Positions 23,601-38,500 of a stretch of 64,000 bases of DNA are shown piece by piece. Source of the stretch: Apoda limacodes (lineage: Eukaryota > Arthropoda > Insecta > Lepidoptera > Limacodidae); contig OX291542.1 in NCBI GenBank assembly GCA_946406115.1, positions 3,186,959-3,250,958 of the forward strand. The letters run 5' to 3'. How positions within the stretch are numbered: the first letter of the stretch is position 1; each line of letters opens with the position of its first letter. A program made the position numbers and the translations under genes. Under the pieces are notes generated by a model that ran no database searches, was not told the origin of the DNA, and worked only from the letters and a program-made list of their open reading frames with translations.

Positions 23601-26524
23601 TAAGATACAAGATAACTTAAACAATGCTAGTATTACCAAACACTTGACTGTGGTTTTTTTTTTCTAACTACTGGCTACTGTTGTTGGCCGCAGATGGCTT
23701 TGATAACTACACGCGGAATAACTTTTGCTGCGATGCTGCTTGCAATCTTCAGCGAAAAGTTGGGACGGTTTGTGCAAGGGTGTTGGGCAACCGCTCTTAA
23801 AACTAAATTTGTATCTGACTAAAATTTACCGCCGTTTCGGAAAAGCAAAGGCGTTGAAGAGAAGAAACGGCAAGAAACTCTTCAGCCTTCGCCTATTATT
23901 ATTTAAATCTAACTAGTCAAAGCGCCTATGCCAATTAGTGAACCTTGTATACCCGCGCGCTTGAGTGTGTGTGTGTGTGCTAAACTGTTCTGTGTCCCGT
24001 CGCCGCCGGCGGCGACGTATTCTGTATATTATATTTGTAGAAGCTGTGTTCGCGGTCACGGGCGCAGAAGGCGCTTAAGCTCTTAGCCTGCTGGTGATCT
24101 CATCGTCAGAATCTGTTATAACGTGCCTCGGATATCTAAATAGTCACAAGACAAGATTGCCTTATGAGGGGATTGGGGTGTAGGGCTGCCGACTCAAAGT
24201 AGCGTTTAGACGCATCCTTGATGAAGGCTTTTATGGTCGGTAGCTCGAAATCACTATGGAGATCGATATCACGCATATAGTACGGGGCGCCGACTGCGTG
24301 CATAAAGCTATTTTGTAAGACTTGCAAGGAAGTAGTGTTGGTGTGACCAAACGCTACGCTCGCATATGTGAGTATGGGCCGTATACAAGTTTTGTAAAGA
24401 GTCACCTTATTTCTAAGAGACATTTTACTGTACTTGTTTAACATTGGCTTAAGGCGACCGAGAACGAAGGCTGCTCGGTCTCTCATCCTTTCATGTGGGC
24501 TCTGAAATTAAGGCGAGAGTCTAAAGTGACTCCTAGGTATTTGACCTTATTTACCCACGGAATGGGTTGGCCATATAGGTGGACTGGGGAGATTTGCCTC
24601 GTGGCCTTTTTCGATTTTTTACCCCGGGCGAAGTGCACTGCCGCACTTTTCCACCACCACTTCCGAAACCAATCGCCTAAGGCGTTGGCGGCAGACTGGA
24701 GGGCCAGGCTTATTCGACGGACGTGTCGGTGAGAACAGTAGAGCGCCGTATCGTCCGCGAAGAGCGCCACATTGACGTTAGAGGGACGAGGTATGTCGTT
24801 AGTGAACAGAGAATAGAATAGAGGGGAAAGCACGGAGCACTCGAGGACACCTGCACCTATGGGGTGGTTGACTGTGGCTTGAAACACGTATTAGAACTAC
24901 AGTGCACACAGGTTTTTGCCTTTGCTTAAGTCCAGTAATAATGGTATTTTACAGGTATTTCTCAAAATAATTCTAATTGTTTTTGTGAGAACATTAAGAA
25001 TAAGTAAGAATTGTACCGATGTTGGTCTTGCAATAATATAAAATAAAAGCCATTGGCAGGTCACCACCATACACCATATAAGACCAATTTTTAACTCTGA
25101 AGAAGCTGATTTTTAACCAATTTTCATAACTTTGTCTATATGTACTTATGAAGTACCTACAATAGACTAGTCGTTATCAGGTGCATTGACTTCTCGAAGT
25201 ATTCCCGTGGGCTCGCGTGCCCTTTATACTCGCCGACAAGAGCCCTCCGCTCTAGAAAATTGTAGAAACATAAAAGTTTTATGTGTATGTGAATTTATTT
25301 ATAACAGGCAGGGTAGCCTGGCAATATAAAATAAAAATAAATTTACTTTAATAAAAGGTTCATATTTTATGTATTAATATGTTTTTATAATAATTTTACA
25401 GAGGCTTAAACGTTCGAAACTGCAAAACGAACAGAAGATCTTGACAATAGAACTGTCATATGAAGAAATGCTAAAAGAGAGAGAGAAAGAGTCAGTTAGA
25501 GACAGCTATGTAAAGTCAGAGTATAAATGTCAAGATTGCCTCATAGGGTTCAACTACAGTAAGAGTTATAAGACTCATTTAGATAACAAGCATTCTCTGG
25601 TGAGTGATTCTTAGAATATTTTACATGAAAATTACAGTCTGACATAAGTCGGCCATCGAATGCGTCTAGACAGAGCAATGCAGTGAGGTGTGCGGTGCGC
25701 GGCGAGACAGGGGCAGAACGCTAATCGGAAGTTAGCCCCAATTACTTAAGGGTAATGTAGCTTTCTATAAGTTAAACAAAATTAGAATCGGTTTAGTAGT
25801 TGCAGCCTTTTCCCTTTACATGTAAACAAATAAATTTACCTCTTTATATTATTGATATAGATCCTTAGGTAGATGTCCCTTTTTTATCTTGGTTTTTTGA
25901 GACTTGTAGAGTAGGAAAATCCATTTCCAACGAGAAAACCTGGTCATATATTTTTTTGGTTAGGTTAAAAACTCCTAGGCTATGTTCCAAATCACGCCGA
26001 GTAATTATCGCCCGGTAAAGTTGAAAAATCAACCCGTTCTGGAACAAGCGTTTGACAGTTAATTTTCACACTGACAGGAGTGATTTTTAACCTTTTCTAT
26101 GGCAGTGTAAAGAATTCAACTTGACAGTTGGAAAATTACTCTACCCCGGGCGTCCCAAAACCACTTTCTTAACTACCTCGTTGTGATTTCGAACGTACCC
26201 CTAATATGGGCAACTTTATCTATTCTATTATGTCTGTTTTATTTGTATTCTGAGGGAATATGTCTTAAATACTTTCTTGCCCTATCCTTAGATAATTATA
26301 ACCGCTGAAAGGAATATTGATAACAAATACAACACGAGTTAAATGTCTAGGCTTGAAAAAAATCAAACCTCTATTATTTTGAAAACTTGTAAATTTTACA
26401 AAGTAATTTACTAAGTAATATTGTGTGTCTCCTTATTATCTTATAAGTGAGTATATACTCTTATATAGTAAACAATAAAATCAAATGTAGACTATTTGAT
26501 ATTGATGTTCGCAACCATTTTGAA

Positions 26525-26567
<43 letters not shown>

Positions 26568-29500
26568 GAAATCTTACGTCCAACATCCTTTTAATAGCAT
26601 CTTGGTACAGCACATCTAGGAAAGGTAAAAACGAATACGCTTCGAGCAATGGAATAGATATTTTAAAGGAACTTCACTATCAAAGGGAATATGGTATAGA
26701 ACTATACAGCGTATGTTACCTCTGTCTGGTTTGATCATTCCAGCCTATCCTGGGAGCTTCTTGTACTAGCAATTAGATTATATAACAGAACGATTTTTTT
26801 TTACATTCCAGGAGCTTGGCAATTACAGCTGCCCTATCTGTAAGACGGTCATATCTTCAGTGGAGTCCTTCACTGCGCATTACAAAAGGCATATGAAAAG
26901 GTATGATAAAATCGCACATAGATACAAACACACATATCTATGTATCATTTCCTTTTTCTCGCAGGGTTAGGCAGAGTTCAAATACTTTCCTAATGCTACA
27001 CGGTCCTAACATACTTTTTCTTCATCCTAACCTCAATGATTTTATACCTGATTATAAGGTACTCTTGACCTCTCTTTTTTTTAAGAATGAAGTCAAGATT
27101 AAAATTTTGGTATAGAAAGGTTTCTTAGGATTGATTGTCATGTCCTATGTTAACCACCATAAAGCGTAATAATATTGAGATTTTACACCCGAAAGCGTAA
27201 ATATTTAGCGTGTTGTTGACTTTCGGAATTAAAAGATTTGTATTTCCCCAACCCCTCAAACTGCACGACTGCACGCTCGTACGGTGCGGCAACGTCAATA
27301 GGGACATCAATCGTACTACCACATCACCTTACCCAACTAATATGATCAGTTACTAATTATTTACTTATCGGTTTGCTAGTTTGCCGCAGTACTTAGGTAT
27401 ATCGTCTTACTGTCCATGAAATTTAATCGGTTTCAAAATACGGATATAGCTGTCAAGGTTGATGTTGTCTTATTTATTTATTTAAGAAATTAATAAAAAT
27501 TAAAATAGTTGTCTTGTGATACCTACAAGTAAAACGCCACAACAACCAGTGACTTAATTAATGCATCAACCTTATGTCAGCCATGATGGAGTTCTCAACA
27601 ATAGCTTACAGGGTGTTGAGAAGCGTTTATAATAATTATTAAATATTCGCTTTTGTCAGCGGCTCATTGACTATACTAATAGAGCAAGCTATAGCTGTAG
27701 CTATAGTTCGTTTAAGCTCGGTTATACATAATTATTCCCGCAGGTACTTAATTTTTCGAAATAAAAACCATCCAATGTAATTCCCCGGGACTTAAACTAT
27801 CTCCATACCAAATTTTAGCTAAATCGGTTCAGCGGTTTAAGCGTGAAGTGGTAACAGTCAGACAAACAGATAGACAGAGTTACCTTCGCATTTATAATAA
27901 TAGTATGGAAACCTCCCTTTTTTATATCTCAATAGACTATTGCACCTAATTTTATTTTATTTTTATATGAAAACATTTTTTTAAATTTAAATGCATTTTT
28001 TTGATGCAAATTAGATTATCATACTATAAAAACTGACAAAGTTAGAGCAGCTTAAAGTTTGCCTTTTTAGTCCGTGACCAAAAACGCTAGCTCTTACGTA
28101 GCACTAGCGACGCAAAGTAAGTTAACGTCACAGCGCTTGAGACTGCGCAAACCCAGCGTAGCTACACTGCAAACCGCTATAGGTACGCTCACTAATCTAC
28201 AGAACGAGAGTTGATTAATGTGTCTCTGTCTAAGAAGAAGTCATATAATAAATATAAATATTGTGTTGTTCCAAAATGCAAGTTAACAACTTAATCTTCA
28301 CTGGAAAAAATATTTATAATGGTGCCTTAAGACGTAAATAAATAAAAAAACGACCAAGTGCGAGTCCTTCCTCACATTCACGCAAAATGTTTTGTTTTCG
28401 TTTCATCATTAAAATTAACAAATCAGATAATGGCATGGAATGGGATATACATGTCCAAACATTAAAAAGAGCTATTATAGCATATAATAATCTGCTTCCA
28501 GTAAAATTTAGGTGTTTATATGAAAAAACAAGTAGAAATTTATAAGTGGCGAGAATCTAGCAATGTGTCAAAAACATATTTTACGATTTTTTTTATTATA
28601 TGCTTATTTTCCTCAATGGTTTTTATTTTATCACTTGTAGATAAAATCTTGTACGCAACTGCACGAAATTGGTATTTTCGTACTCGCGCCATGTAAAAAA
28701 TATCTTTATTTTTATAAAAGTAGCATAAATAGCTATATTACGAAATAAATATTCCTCACTTATTACGGTAAACACTTAAAACTTACCCTTTTGGATTAAT
28801 ACATTAATGGAAATGGAAATAATGTATACAATGCGCACTGCGAGCAGAAACTCTATGTAAAATGTTTAAACGCGCGGCGATCTTAGGCGCTGTGACGTTA
28901 GCCGAGGGACGATCATCCGTTTCGCCAGTTTTGCGGGTCAGGCATTTTACTAAAAACTTTGATTTCAGTCAGTTTTTGGTATTTTTTGATAATTTAAAAA
29001 GTTTTATTTACATACATAAGAATACTGTCAACGCTTATTAAATTGATACTTCTTAACTCAGTGGAATAGTCAATTGTAAGAACAATGTAGGTACTTACCC
29101 AATTGCAACTGTAATAACTGTATAGCCGATACGATAATTTAACACGTAAATCACTTTCAGTTGTTCTCATCTAGCTTTAGTGGAACCTACACTAAAACGC
29201 AACGTTACACGTTACGTGTTACAGTGAGCTTGTTGCACGTTGCAGGTATCAGTGCAGCATCTGCAACAAGCGCACGATGGACCTGAAGGTGATGCAGCAG
29301 CACTACTACTCGACACACGAGATATCGCTCAAAGACTACAAGTGCAATCTCTGCGGGAAAATATCAAAGTGCGTACACATTCACTGCCCATTATCACAAC
29401 GTGGTCACTCAATTTAAAACAAAATTTTGTAACTAGAAATAATTGTATCAGTTGCCTTGTGCTCATGGTACAAACTTTACTTAGTTTGTATCAGTTGCCT

Positions 29501-32500
29501 CGTATTGTACAAGCCTTGCTTAGTTTGGCGCCAGATGGCACTGTGTGATATATAAAGAAATATTTATGTTAATTTATTTATCCAACTTCCAAAAATTTAT
29601 ATTTTTCTTTTCCGATGACGTCTGCATTTGACATTACATCTTAGCATCATAACAAAAGTTGTTCAATTTAAGTGCTGTGTCACTTGAAATTAACCTTTAG
29701 AAAGACAAGGACGACACGCTTACCAAGGGTCCTGCGTGAGTAGTGCACCTATATTCTGAAGATGCCACCTAACATCGACCTTCACCCATCTGCTTACTAA
29801 CCAAATAAAGAGTTTTTTTTATATTAAACATCATATTATCTTAACAAACACATCGCGAATGGGTTACCTAGTGAAATATGCTCATGGAGTATTTTTTTTT
29901 AATATTTCACCCACTGGCTTACTGAACAAATTGAATATGAAAAGAAATCACAAAGCATAGGAAACATGAAAGGGTTAGGTTGCTTACTTTTTTCTGTTCA
30001 TTATAACTGGGTTGCCAGGTGTAAACAAGTGAATACAGTACTTTCTGCTTACCGATTAAAGTAAATATAAAAATCAAGATAACTTTACTTTATAACAAAC
30101 CTGGTGGTATAGAGTTACTTGTAAAAAAAACAGTTATGAATCACAGTTGCCAGACAAAGATCTGCAACAGAGAAGTAATGCGCGTACTCTTTAGTTTGAT
30201 ATAGGAGGTGACCGCAGGAGGATAGAGTTTGCATGCTGTTTTTACGTGTGATTATTACATATTTTTTAATTTTCTACCAAAATTTACTTTCCCACTACAT
30301 GGCGGTGTTTTTGGATATAAAAGTTGCTAAGGCTTTGTTATTTGATTTTAAATTTAGATATAACACGTCACCTCAAGTTGGTAGAGATAACATAAGCCGT
30401 TTACATATACTATTTTTGCAAAAACTCATTTATTATTATTATTATTTCATGGGATTATTCATTCCCTCGTCACTTCATAAAAAAAATTAAAGTATGAAAA
30501 TATGCACGCCAATTGTACCTTAAACCTTAAAAGCAAAACTATCTACATAAAAAAAAAAATCCAAATCGTTAGAGCCGTTCCCGAGATATACAGTGGCGGT
30601 CATATAATTACAGACACTACGTTTTAAAATAATAAAGCGTATTAAAATAACTAAGCTATTCCTTTGTATATTTTTTATCAGACTACTATCGGGAGTCTCT
30701 ACACAATTTAAAACTAATTGTGTGGGTATTCTGTGATGTTAAAACAAAATAATATAAAAAAAAACTTTTATCTATATTATATTAGACAAAATTCCTCACA
30801 CATTTCTAAATTATTCCGGCACGTAGCAATCTGTCACAAACTGGTTCCTTAAGAAGTCTTTTACTACTTTTGCAGTGTGTTTCGGATCATAATCCTGTTA
30901 GAAAGTTTAAATGACTGGTAAACATTGCTCGGCATGAGGCAGCATGGTTTGTTTTAAAATATTCTTAGACTGGAAGTTTCCATGTTGCCTTCTATCTTCC
31001 TGAAAAGGAAACACCAAGGGTCCACTCTGATATTTTCCCCCCAAGTTTGATAACTTTTTTGGTGTACTTTGGATCCTTTTATTTTTTCGAGCGGCGTTTA
31101 ACATATTGTTTTCCATTAGAATAAATTATAAGTATTAATTTTTGTTTCATAAAAAACACACATTTCTCCACTTTCGTTTCGTCCAGTGTTCATATTTATC
31201 TCTGTTCAGTGACCAACCTTTGCTATGAAAGTTCAAAATAATCTTTCTAGTCGAATCGCAACTCTTGTTTTTTCCCAATATTAAATTGGTGTAAAACGTG
31301 TAATTTTAATAAAAAAGCTAGGGTTTTTTTAAGTAATATGGATGTTTCATGGAAATACGCAGCAAAACAGAAAAAAATAAGTGCAATATGTTTATTTAAA
31401 ATATATCTTGACGGACAGACGGACAACGAACGAGGCTTGCGTTATTTGTTTTGCTTAAAAATACATTGTCTACTACAATGACCTTATAAGTAGATGCGAA
31501 AAAGGACTAGGACTAAGATATTTATTTCTCATAAAGAATTTTCTAGTCAAGAATTAGGGGTTTAAATAAGAAATAGCCGATTTAACACCACTTTGAATAA
31601 AAATTAAACTTGTATTGTGTCAGATTTCAGAGCGAAACTTTTTTCACACGATAACGGTTTATTGCCAAAAGGATTATGGTCATATGATGCGCATGTACAC
31701 TGAGTCCAAAAGGATTTAAAATGTAATTTATATCTATATTAATTATTTAATTATTATTACAATATTACTCCCTTTTTACTCGAGTTTACTCAGAAATTCG
31801 CCAATTTGCAAATCCCGGTTTCCGTGTCTAAAGAAAATCATTCGGTGACCACGAGTTGACGCATGCACGGTGAGGGACCAATAGTTGAATATGAGGACTG
31901 CGATCTGCGCAGATAACCTTGTAACACCAAGAGCCGTGGGTTGAACTGTACTTGCGCGGTATTCTTATGTCTTTCTGAAAATGGAGGCTACCGTAATGGT
32001 AGGTTTATTTAAATATGGTGTTTGGTTGAAGCTCAACCTACCCTGTGTAAATGAAAGATGAAGTACCATTTTTATAATATTTTTGTATAAATTAACTAAA
32101 TAATTTTGCAAAATGTCAAGGTTTTTTATTTCAAATTTTAATTCAATTAGCAGATGTTAATAGAAAATTATCATATTAAAGGTTAATATTCATTTGTATA
32201 GTGTTTTTAATACATACACACTATCATTGGCATATTGCTATATTTTGTCTGAGTTTGATTGTCATTGTCATATATATCAAATATACAGGATGACCTGAAA
32301 TTAGTGAGGGAGCCGTTGAGGGGTGATAGTATGGGTCGATATTACTATGAGACCTACTGTCCTAAAGTTAACCCTTTTCAAGATATTCCTACTTAAAGAA
32401 TTTCACAAAAAAATGCTACTTAAAATATTAAAATAGCTATAAATCCTAAAAAAATGGTCTTTCTGGCCCATTTTTTTTTTGTTTTGCAACAAAGGTATTC

Positions 32501-35500
32501 TAAATAAGGAATATTGATAGTCAATTCTTCGTATTTGTCGGTATCTTACTAGAAAATGATTAAGCAAAATCATTAACTGAAAAAAAAAAACGTTGACTGC
32601 CTATAAAACATCAATTTGCTCAAAAAAGTCCCCCAAAATTATTACGTACATAAGAATTAAAATACATCAACATTTCATCGTAACGTATCACGTACAAAAA
32701 TCGGTTAAAAACTACAAAGATATGATCAATGGAACAAACCCGGGTAGAGAGCCTGAGAACAAAGGATTTCCGAGAACAAAGGGCCTTGCTTGCTTTGCCC
32801 CTCCCTGCCTCAGTCCGTTTGATAAGGATGGTATTACAAATTATCATAATTCTCATTACTGGAGAGAACGTGCTACGGGTAATTCACACTTAAAAAGACC
32901 AGCCTGCATGTGTCCGGAGAACCTTAATGGGGAAGATGTGCCGCTACAAACAAGGCGAAACATGGTATTCATGCACGATGGATGTCCAGCGCATTTCAGA
33001 CTAAGTGTGAGAAATTGGCTGGACCAACAATTCCCCAATTGATGGATCGGTGGAGGTGGTCCATTACCATGGCCGGCATGTAGTCCCGACATTACACCCA
33101 TGGACTTCTTTGTGTGGAGTCGATTAAAAAGTCTTGTATACGCTGCTGAGATTCCTGTACCTAATATTGAAGACCTGCGCAATACCTCTGCGCAAACGCA
33201 GTGCAGGAAATGCAAAGGGAGCTCAGAGATTCGAGGGTTGTGTAAACGGGTGTGATAAGAAGGGCACGAGCTTGCATTAGAAATAAGGGCGGGCATTTTA
33301 AAAATAAGCTGTAAAACTGGTTTTTTTTTCAAAAAATACCATTCTATGATTTTAATTGCTTTATCCTTTCATTTTATTATTAGTCATATCTTCGTGGTGT
33401 CTTAATCGATTTTAGATTTTAATACCTCATTTAAAAGGTAGGTATGTTTTTAAATTATTATGTACGTAATAACTTACGGGGACTTTTTTGAGTAAATTGA
33501 CGTTTTATAGGCAGTCACCGTATTTTTTTTTCAGTTAATGTTTTTGTTTAATCATTTTCTAGTAAGATACCGACAAATACGAAGAATTGACTATCAATAT
33601 TCCTTATTTGGAATATATTTGTTGCAAAACCAACAATGGGCCAGAAAGACCAATTTTTTAGGATTTATAGTTATTTCAAGATTTTAAGTAGCATTTTTTT
33701 GTGAAATTCTTTAAGTAGGAATATCTTAAAAAGGGTTAACTTTAGGACGGTAGGTCTCATAGTAATATCGACTGGAATTGCCCCATACTATCACCCCTAA
33801 ACGGCTCCGCCACTAATTTCAGGTCACCCTGTATATTCTATAAACAATACAAACAATGTAAAAATAGCTTTTTAATAGTTTTAAATAGCTAAAAATGACT
33901 TCTTTATTATTTTATTTATGTAAATGTTTGATATACGATTTGTACGAAAAGGAAATTAAAAGTTTTTAATGTTGGCGCTATCAATAGTCTGCGCCTTAAC
34001 TATTTAACAAACGTCTACGGAACCCTACACTGCTCATGTCCCGACACCCTCTTGACCGGTTTATCTCCGTTCCAGCTCAATCGACACTCACCGTTACCAC
34101 CGCGACTCCCACAAGGCGCGCGTCGCGTGCTCCGACTGCGACAAGACGTTCAGTCACCGCGCTGGACTCATGAACCATCGACTGTGAGTTCATATCATGA
34201 CTCGTACATAGTACTGCAAGGGCAGGGACATAGACTTCTAATAGGAGAAAGGAGACTTAGATAACTTAAACTGTCAGAGTTTTCAAGCTGTTAACAAGGC
34301 CTCAGACTTGGCTTAATGACTGGGTGTCTTATGAAAACAGCCAGGAGCTAGAGCGACGACATTACAACGCTCTGTATGGTCGTGGTACTACCAGAGACGT
34401 AGCAAAAAGTTGTAACTGGGATGTGCCAGATCAATTTATTCTTCCATATTATATGTGGATTAGATTCTGTTCTTAATTTTGCGTGAAGTTCCCTAAAATC
34501 AGTAGAACGGATTGACTTATTTTTTAGTTCTAGTATTCTTACTTTAAAAACGAATTAATCGACAATCACGTCCGGGAACTCGAAGATTCTTGAAATGTGT
34601 GACAGATATATAATGTACAAATGTATGTGTTAGACTGAGACAGCAACAGTGTATGAAAGATATTGATTTCTGTAGGTATGTGTTACAATGATACATACAT
34701 TTTACGGTTCGAAACCGAATGTGGGTTCCTCTTTATATTTTCAGAGCAGTCCATGAACTGCAGAACGAGTTTCCATGCGAAGTGTGCGGGAAGGTGTTCC
34801 GGTGGAAGACCAGCCTGAAACGACATCTGGAGAAACACGACGCTAAGGTGAAGAAATAATAAAATGGACACTTCAAAAATCTTTATTTAATATCTAGTAT
34901 AACCTCGATCCGTAGCTATGACGGCAAATAGTCGCATTGATGCAACAAGACTCGACATAGATCAGTCCCTCTGATTCATCCCATACTCGAGTGTGATCTA
35001 AGAGAGTTTGAGGGTTTCTTTCATTTTAACAGTCCCAGCGTTAAACCATGACCCCCCATAAATTTTCAATTGCCATTGAATATCACGGTGCATTTTGAAC
35101 CACGCCATAGTAGCACGGGCTGTGTGTATCTGTGCATTATCTTGAACGTAAGTAATGTGTGGGAATTCCGTTACAGGATACACTACGCGCACAGTAGGCA
35201 ACATCACTTCTTCCAAAAGCGACACATAATTAATGGCCGTAGCCCTATTCTCTAACGACGCCAGTTCTCCGACGCCGTCAAGGCTCATCCACCACCATAA
35301 GTTTACTGTAATGCGACCTGACTCGTTTTGAGGCACGATATGAGCTTCATCATACCGAGTTCGATTGTAGCGCTATAAAGTTAATCTTCGGATTTGGCTT
35401 GATTTAAAAGTTTTTTCATCGGTAAATACAGTATTCGACCAATCAAAATCGAGATGTCGTCGCGCAAAGTTAAGCCGGGCTGTTTTGTGGTGAGGTTTCA

Positions 35501-38500
35501 GCTCCACTTTAATAGCATGGTGTCTGTAATGTAGTCCAACATTGTGCACAGCTCGTCGGATCGTCGGAGCACTCATATAATAAAAAGCAGCAAAATAACT
35601 AGTTGGTGTGAAACCACTCTCTTCGTAACGACGAATCATTTCTGTTATTTGCGCGGCGGTCAGTATCGCTCTTCTTCGCCGTGACGCCTAATCCAAAACC
35701 TCACAGTGAATCGCGATATATTGAGTTCTCGTGATATGGCACTTATAATATGTCCATCTTCGAAGAGAAATATTATTTCAGCCCTTTGCTCCAGGGTTAA
35801 ACTTGCCATTTTATTTCGTTATGAAAAAATCTTTTGTAAAATTTTACTCTCGTTAAAACGACGTTTAAACAATATTTTTTGATAAATGTCTTTTTAACAA
35901 ATAAAGATATTAAGTTCCATTATCAAAGAGTGATCAATAATTCTCGTTGTTTTTCTCGATGCGTCATTTTGCATAATAGCTTTTGAAAGGTAATAAGTAA
36001 CTTGATATGGCATTTTAGACTTAGTGAAAGAAGTGTAATATAGAATGTAATTTCTAAACTGGTAAACATTTTCTGATCGCGACCGTACAATACAACAGAC
36101 GCATAGAAGTATTGGTTGGCGGTTGGTTGAGGCCACATTAAGGTTTAATACCGTTTATTATAGTGTAGACACTAGACATATGTTTAAACGCAACTCCCTA
36201 AGTTGTTGTCGCTTGTCTTAAATCACATTGATTAAATTGGCTAACGCCTAACGATATACCGTACAAGACCCCTTTTTTGTTCTTGCCACCAAAGGTTAAC
36301 TAGAGAAAAATGCCTATGTAGCATGGACGCGAAGCAAGAAGAATTTCGTTCAATGACCGGTCACTATTTGTCTCTGTTGCGCGCGCATAATGATTTGCCG
36401 TCGCGCTCGTATAGATGCCATGATCGCTGTCATCAGAAATTACTACTATTATGAAAACTGACACAGGCTAAAAAGTAAAAGGTCAATGTACGAAATTCTT
36501 TGTCCGCGCGACGCGAAGTCCGTGCTATAGTCATTAAATCCGCCTGTGTACACATACAGTACAATAGAGAGTTTTTTATTATTATGATTATAAATTACGA
36601 TCTAAAGTTCTAAGTCGCGGCTGCACCTGTGTTTAGTTCCAATTACCGCGATTATTAACAGCATTCACGCCATAGAAATGGAGAACTGGACAGCGCATCT
36701 TCTAGCCAGCTGTGAATGAAAATGATCGCAAAATTGTGACAGAAACGAAGCGGAACTGATCTCTATACAAAGAGCAAAAAGGCACAAGTTAGTTTTGTCT
36801 CTTTCTAAACTATGGTCAATTTTGTGAGGCTATTGCGCAGGCCATATGACCCAATATTAGAAACCGACACGTGCAAGTGAAGTCGAGAGCGAGTAGTGTA
36901 GTGCCGAGGAAGGACCTGAGTATAGGAAGAGGGGACATGAACGAACATGACATGTTTCACATTAAGTATTTCCTAATAACATATACATTGCTATATATAT
37001 ATATATTAAAATGTTGCAGAGTAAATCAAACGAGAAAGCGGCGGCGTACTGTTCCCAATGCGGAGTGAGCTTCTCGTCTGTCTGTTCGTACCAGAGACAC
37101 ATGAAGAACAGCCTTAAGCACGTCACGCAGGAGCAGCTCCGGTTAGTTATAGTTTTAATACATCTGATATTCCGCATTGGGCCAGCGAGGTGGTATGGCG
37201 TAAGCCTTCTCAAAGTCTGTGCCCCTGTAGTGGGGACTTAAAACGGCTGAGATAACATATTGAAAATCAGCAAATGCCTCGATAATAAGTGTTTTTTATA
37301 CGTTAGTCGAGTCGGTTAGTAAGTTCTATATTACGGGTGAAATCGCAATGACTATTCTAGAAATATAATAATTGGGAAAGTTTGTGAGTAAGTTAGTTAC
37401 TCCTTCACGCCACAACTGAGTGCCTAGTGTGAGTTTTTGCGTATTCGTAACTCTTCTATCGCGTTCGCGTATTCATTAAAAGTCCAATGAGAAAGAATAG
37501 TCTCGAAACGCGTCCGCTAGAGGCGCTCCTTCATTACCCTACATGTATTTCGTTGATATGAACGCGATAGTAGCGTTAAAAACTTACACTAGGCACACTG
37601 AATTGAATAAGCCGAAATTTTGAATGGAGATAGCTTGTAACACGTAGGAAGGTAGGAACTTTGTGCCGGAAAATTTAAAAGTTCCCACAGGAATAAATAT
37701 CAGAATAGAATAAATAAATAACTATAGCACAGATATCTTACTAAAGCTTTCAAAACTTGCCGTAGAGTAACCTAGTTTAGCGCGAGCGGAGCCGTAGGAA
37801 GAAGTGAGCTAGTAATAAATATAATGATATTTTGTTTTGTTCAGTTTTATCTGCGACGAGTGCGGTCGCCGGTTCGCGGACAAGACTAAGTTAAGAGACC
37901 ACATCGAGGAAAAGCATCTACACAAGACCTACGAGTGTCATATTTGTCATAAGGTCAGTGTAACAACATCAGGTCAGTGGTGACCTAGTGGTCTCGGGCA
38001 TACCAAAAGGCGGACGTTCGAACGCGGCGTGTACTAAGGAGTCTTTCTAAAATTGTCAAGTACTTACATTATTCACACCACTGGCTTTTCCGTGAAGTAA
38101 AACATTGTGAGGTAAGAACCTGCATACGTCAAGAAAATGTATGGTGGACTATGGCCCAAACCGTCCTAACAGCGGGGATGTATGAATGCTGGTAACGACG
38201 ACCTATTATCGGGTTGGAGAAATGGTAGGATGTTAGATTGCATGTACAGGGCTTGAATCCCGGTAAGGGCATTCAAAATTGTTAAGTTGCCAACTTGTCT
38301 CGATTCTGTTTTGTGCCCGGCACTATATAGAGTTGTGTGCTTTTTCATTTCTTTTTATAAAAATAAATATAAACTTAATTTCCAGCCCTCAAAGAACCGC
38401 GTTGGTTTGGACCAGCACATACGTAACGTGCACAAGGGTCGGCCCAACAACAAGATGTGTCACCACTGCGGAAGGGGGTTCCCGGTACGTATAGACAACA

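Noticed and set aside
23725..23916. Small basic plus-strand frame ([15 protein letters not shown])
   Set aside because: Lies in the 3' UTR of the minus-strand jockey-type LINE and is an antisense shadow.
26447..26734. Plus-strand frame with an IYIYIYIY run
   Set aside because: Translation of the (TA)20 microsatellite, not a gene.
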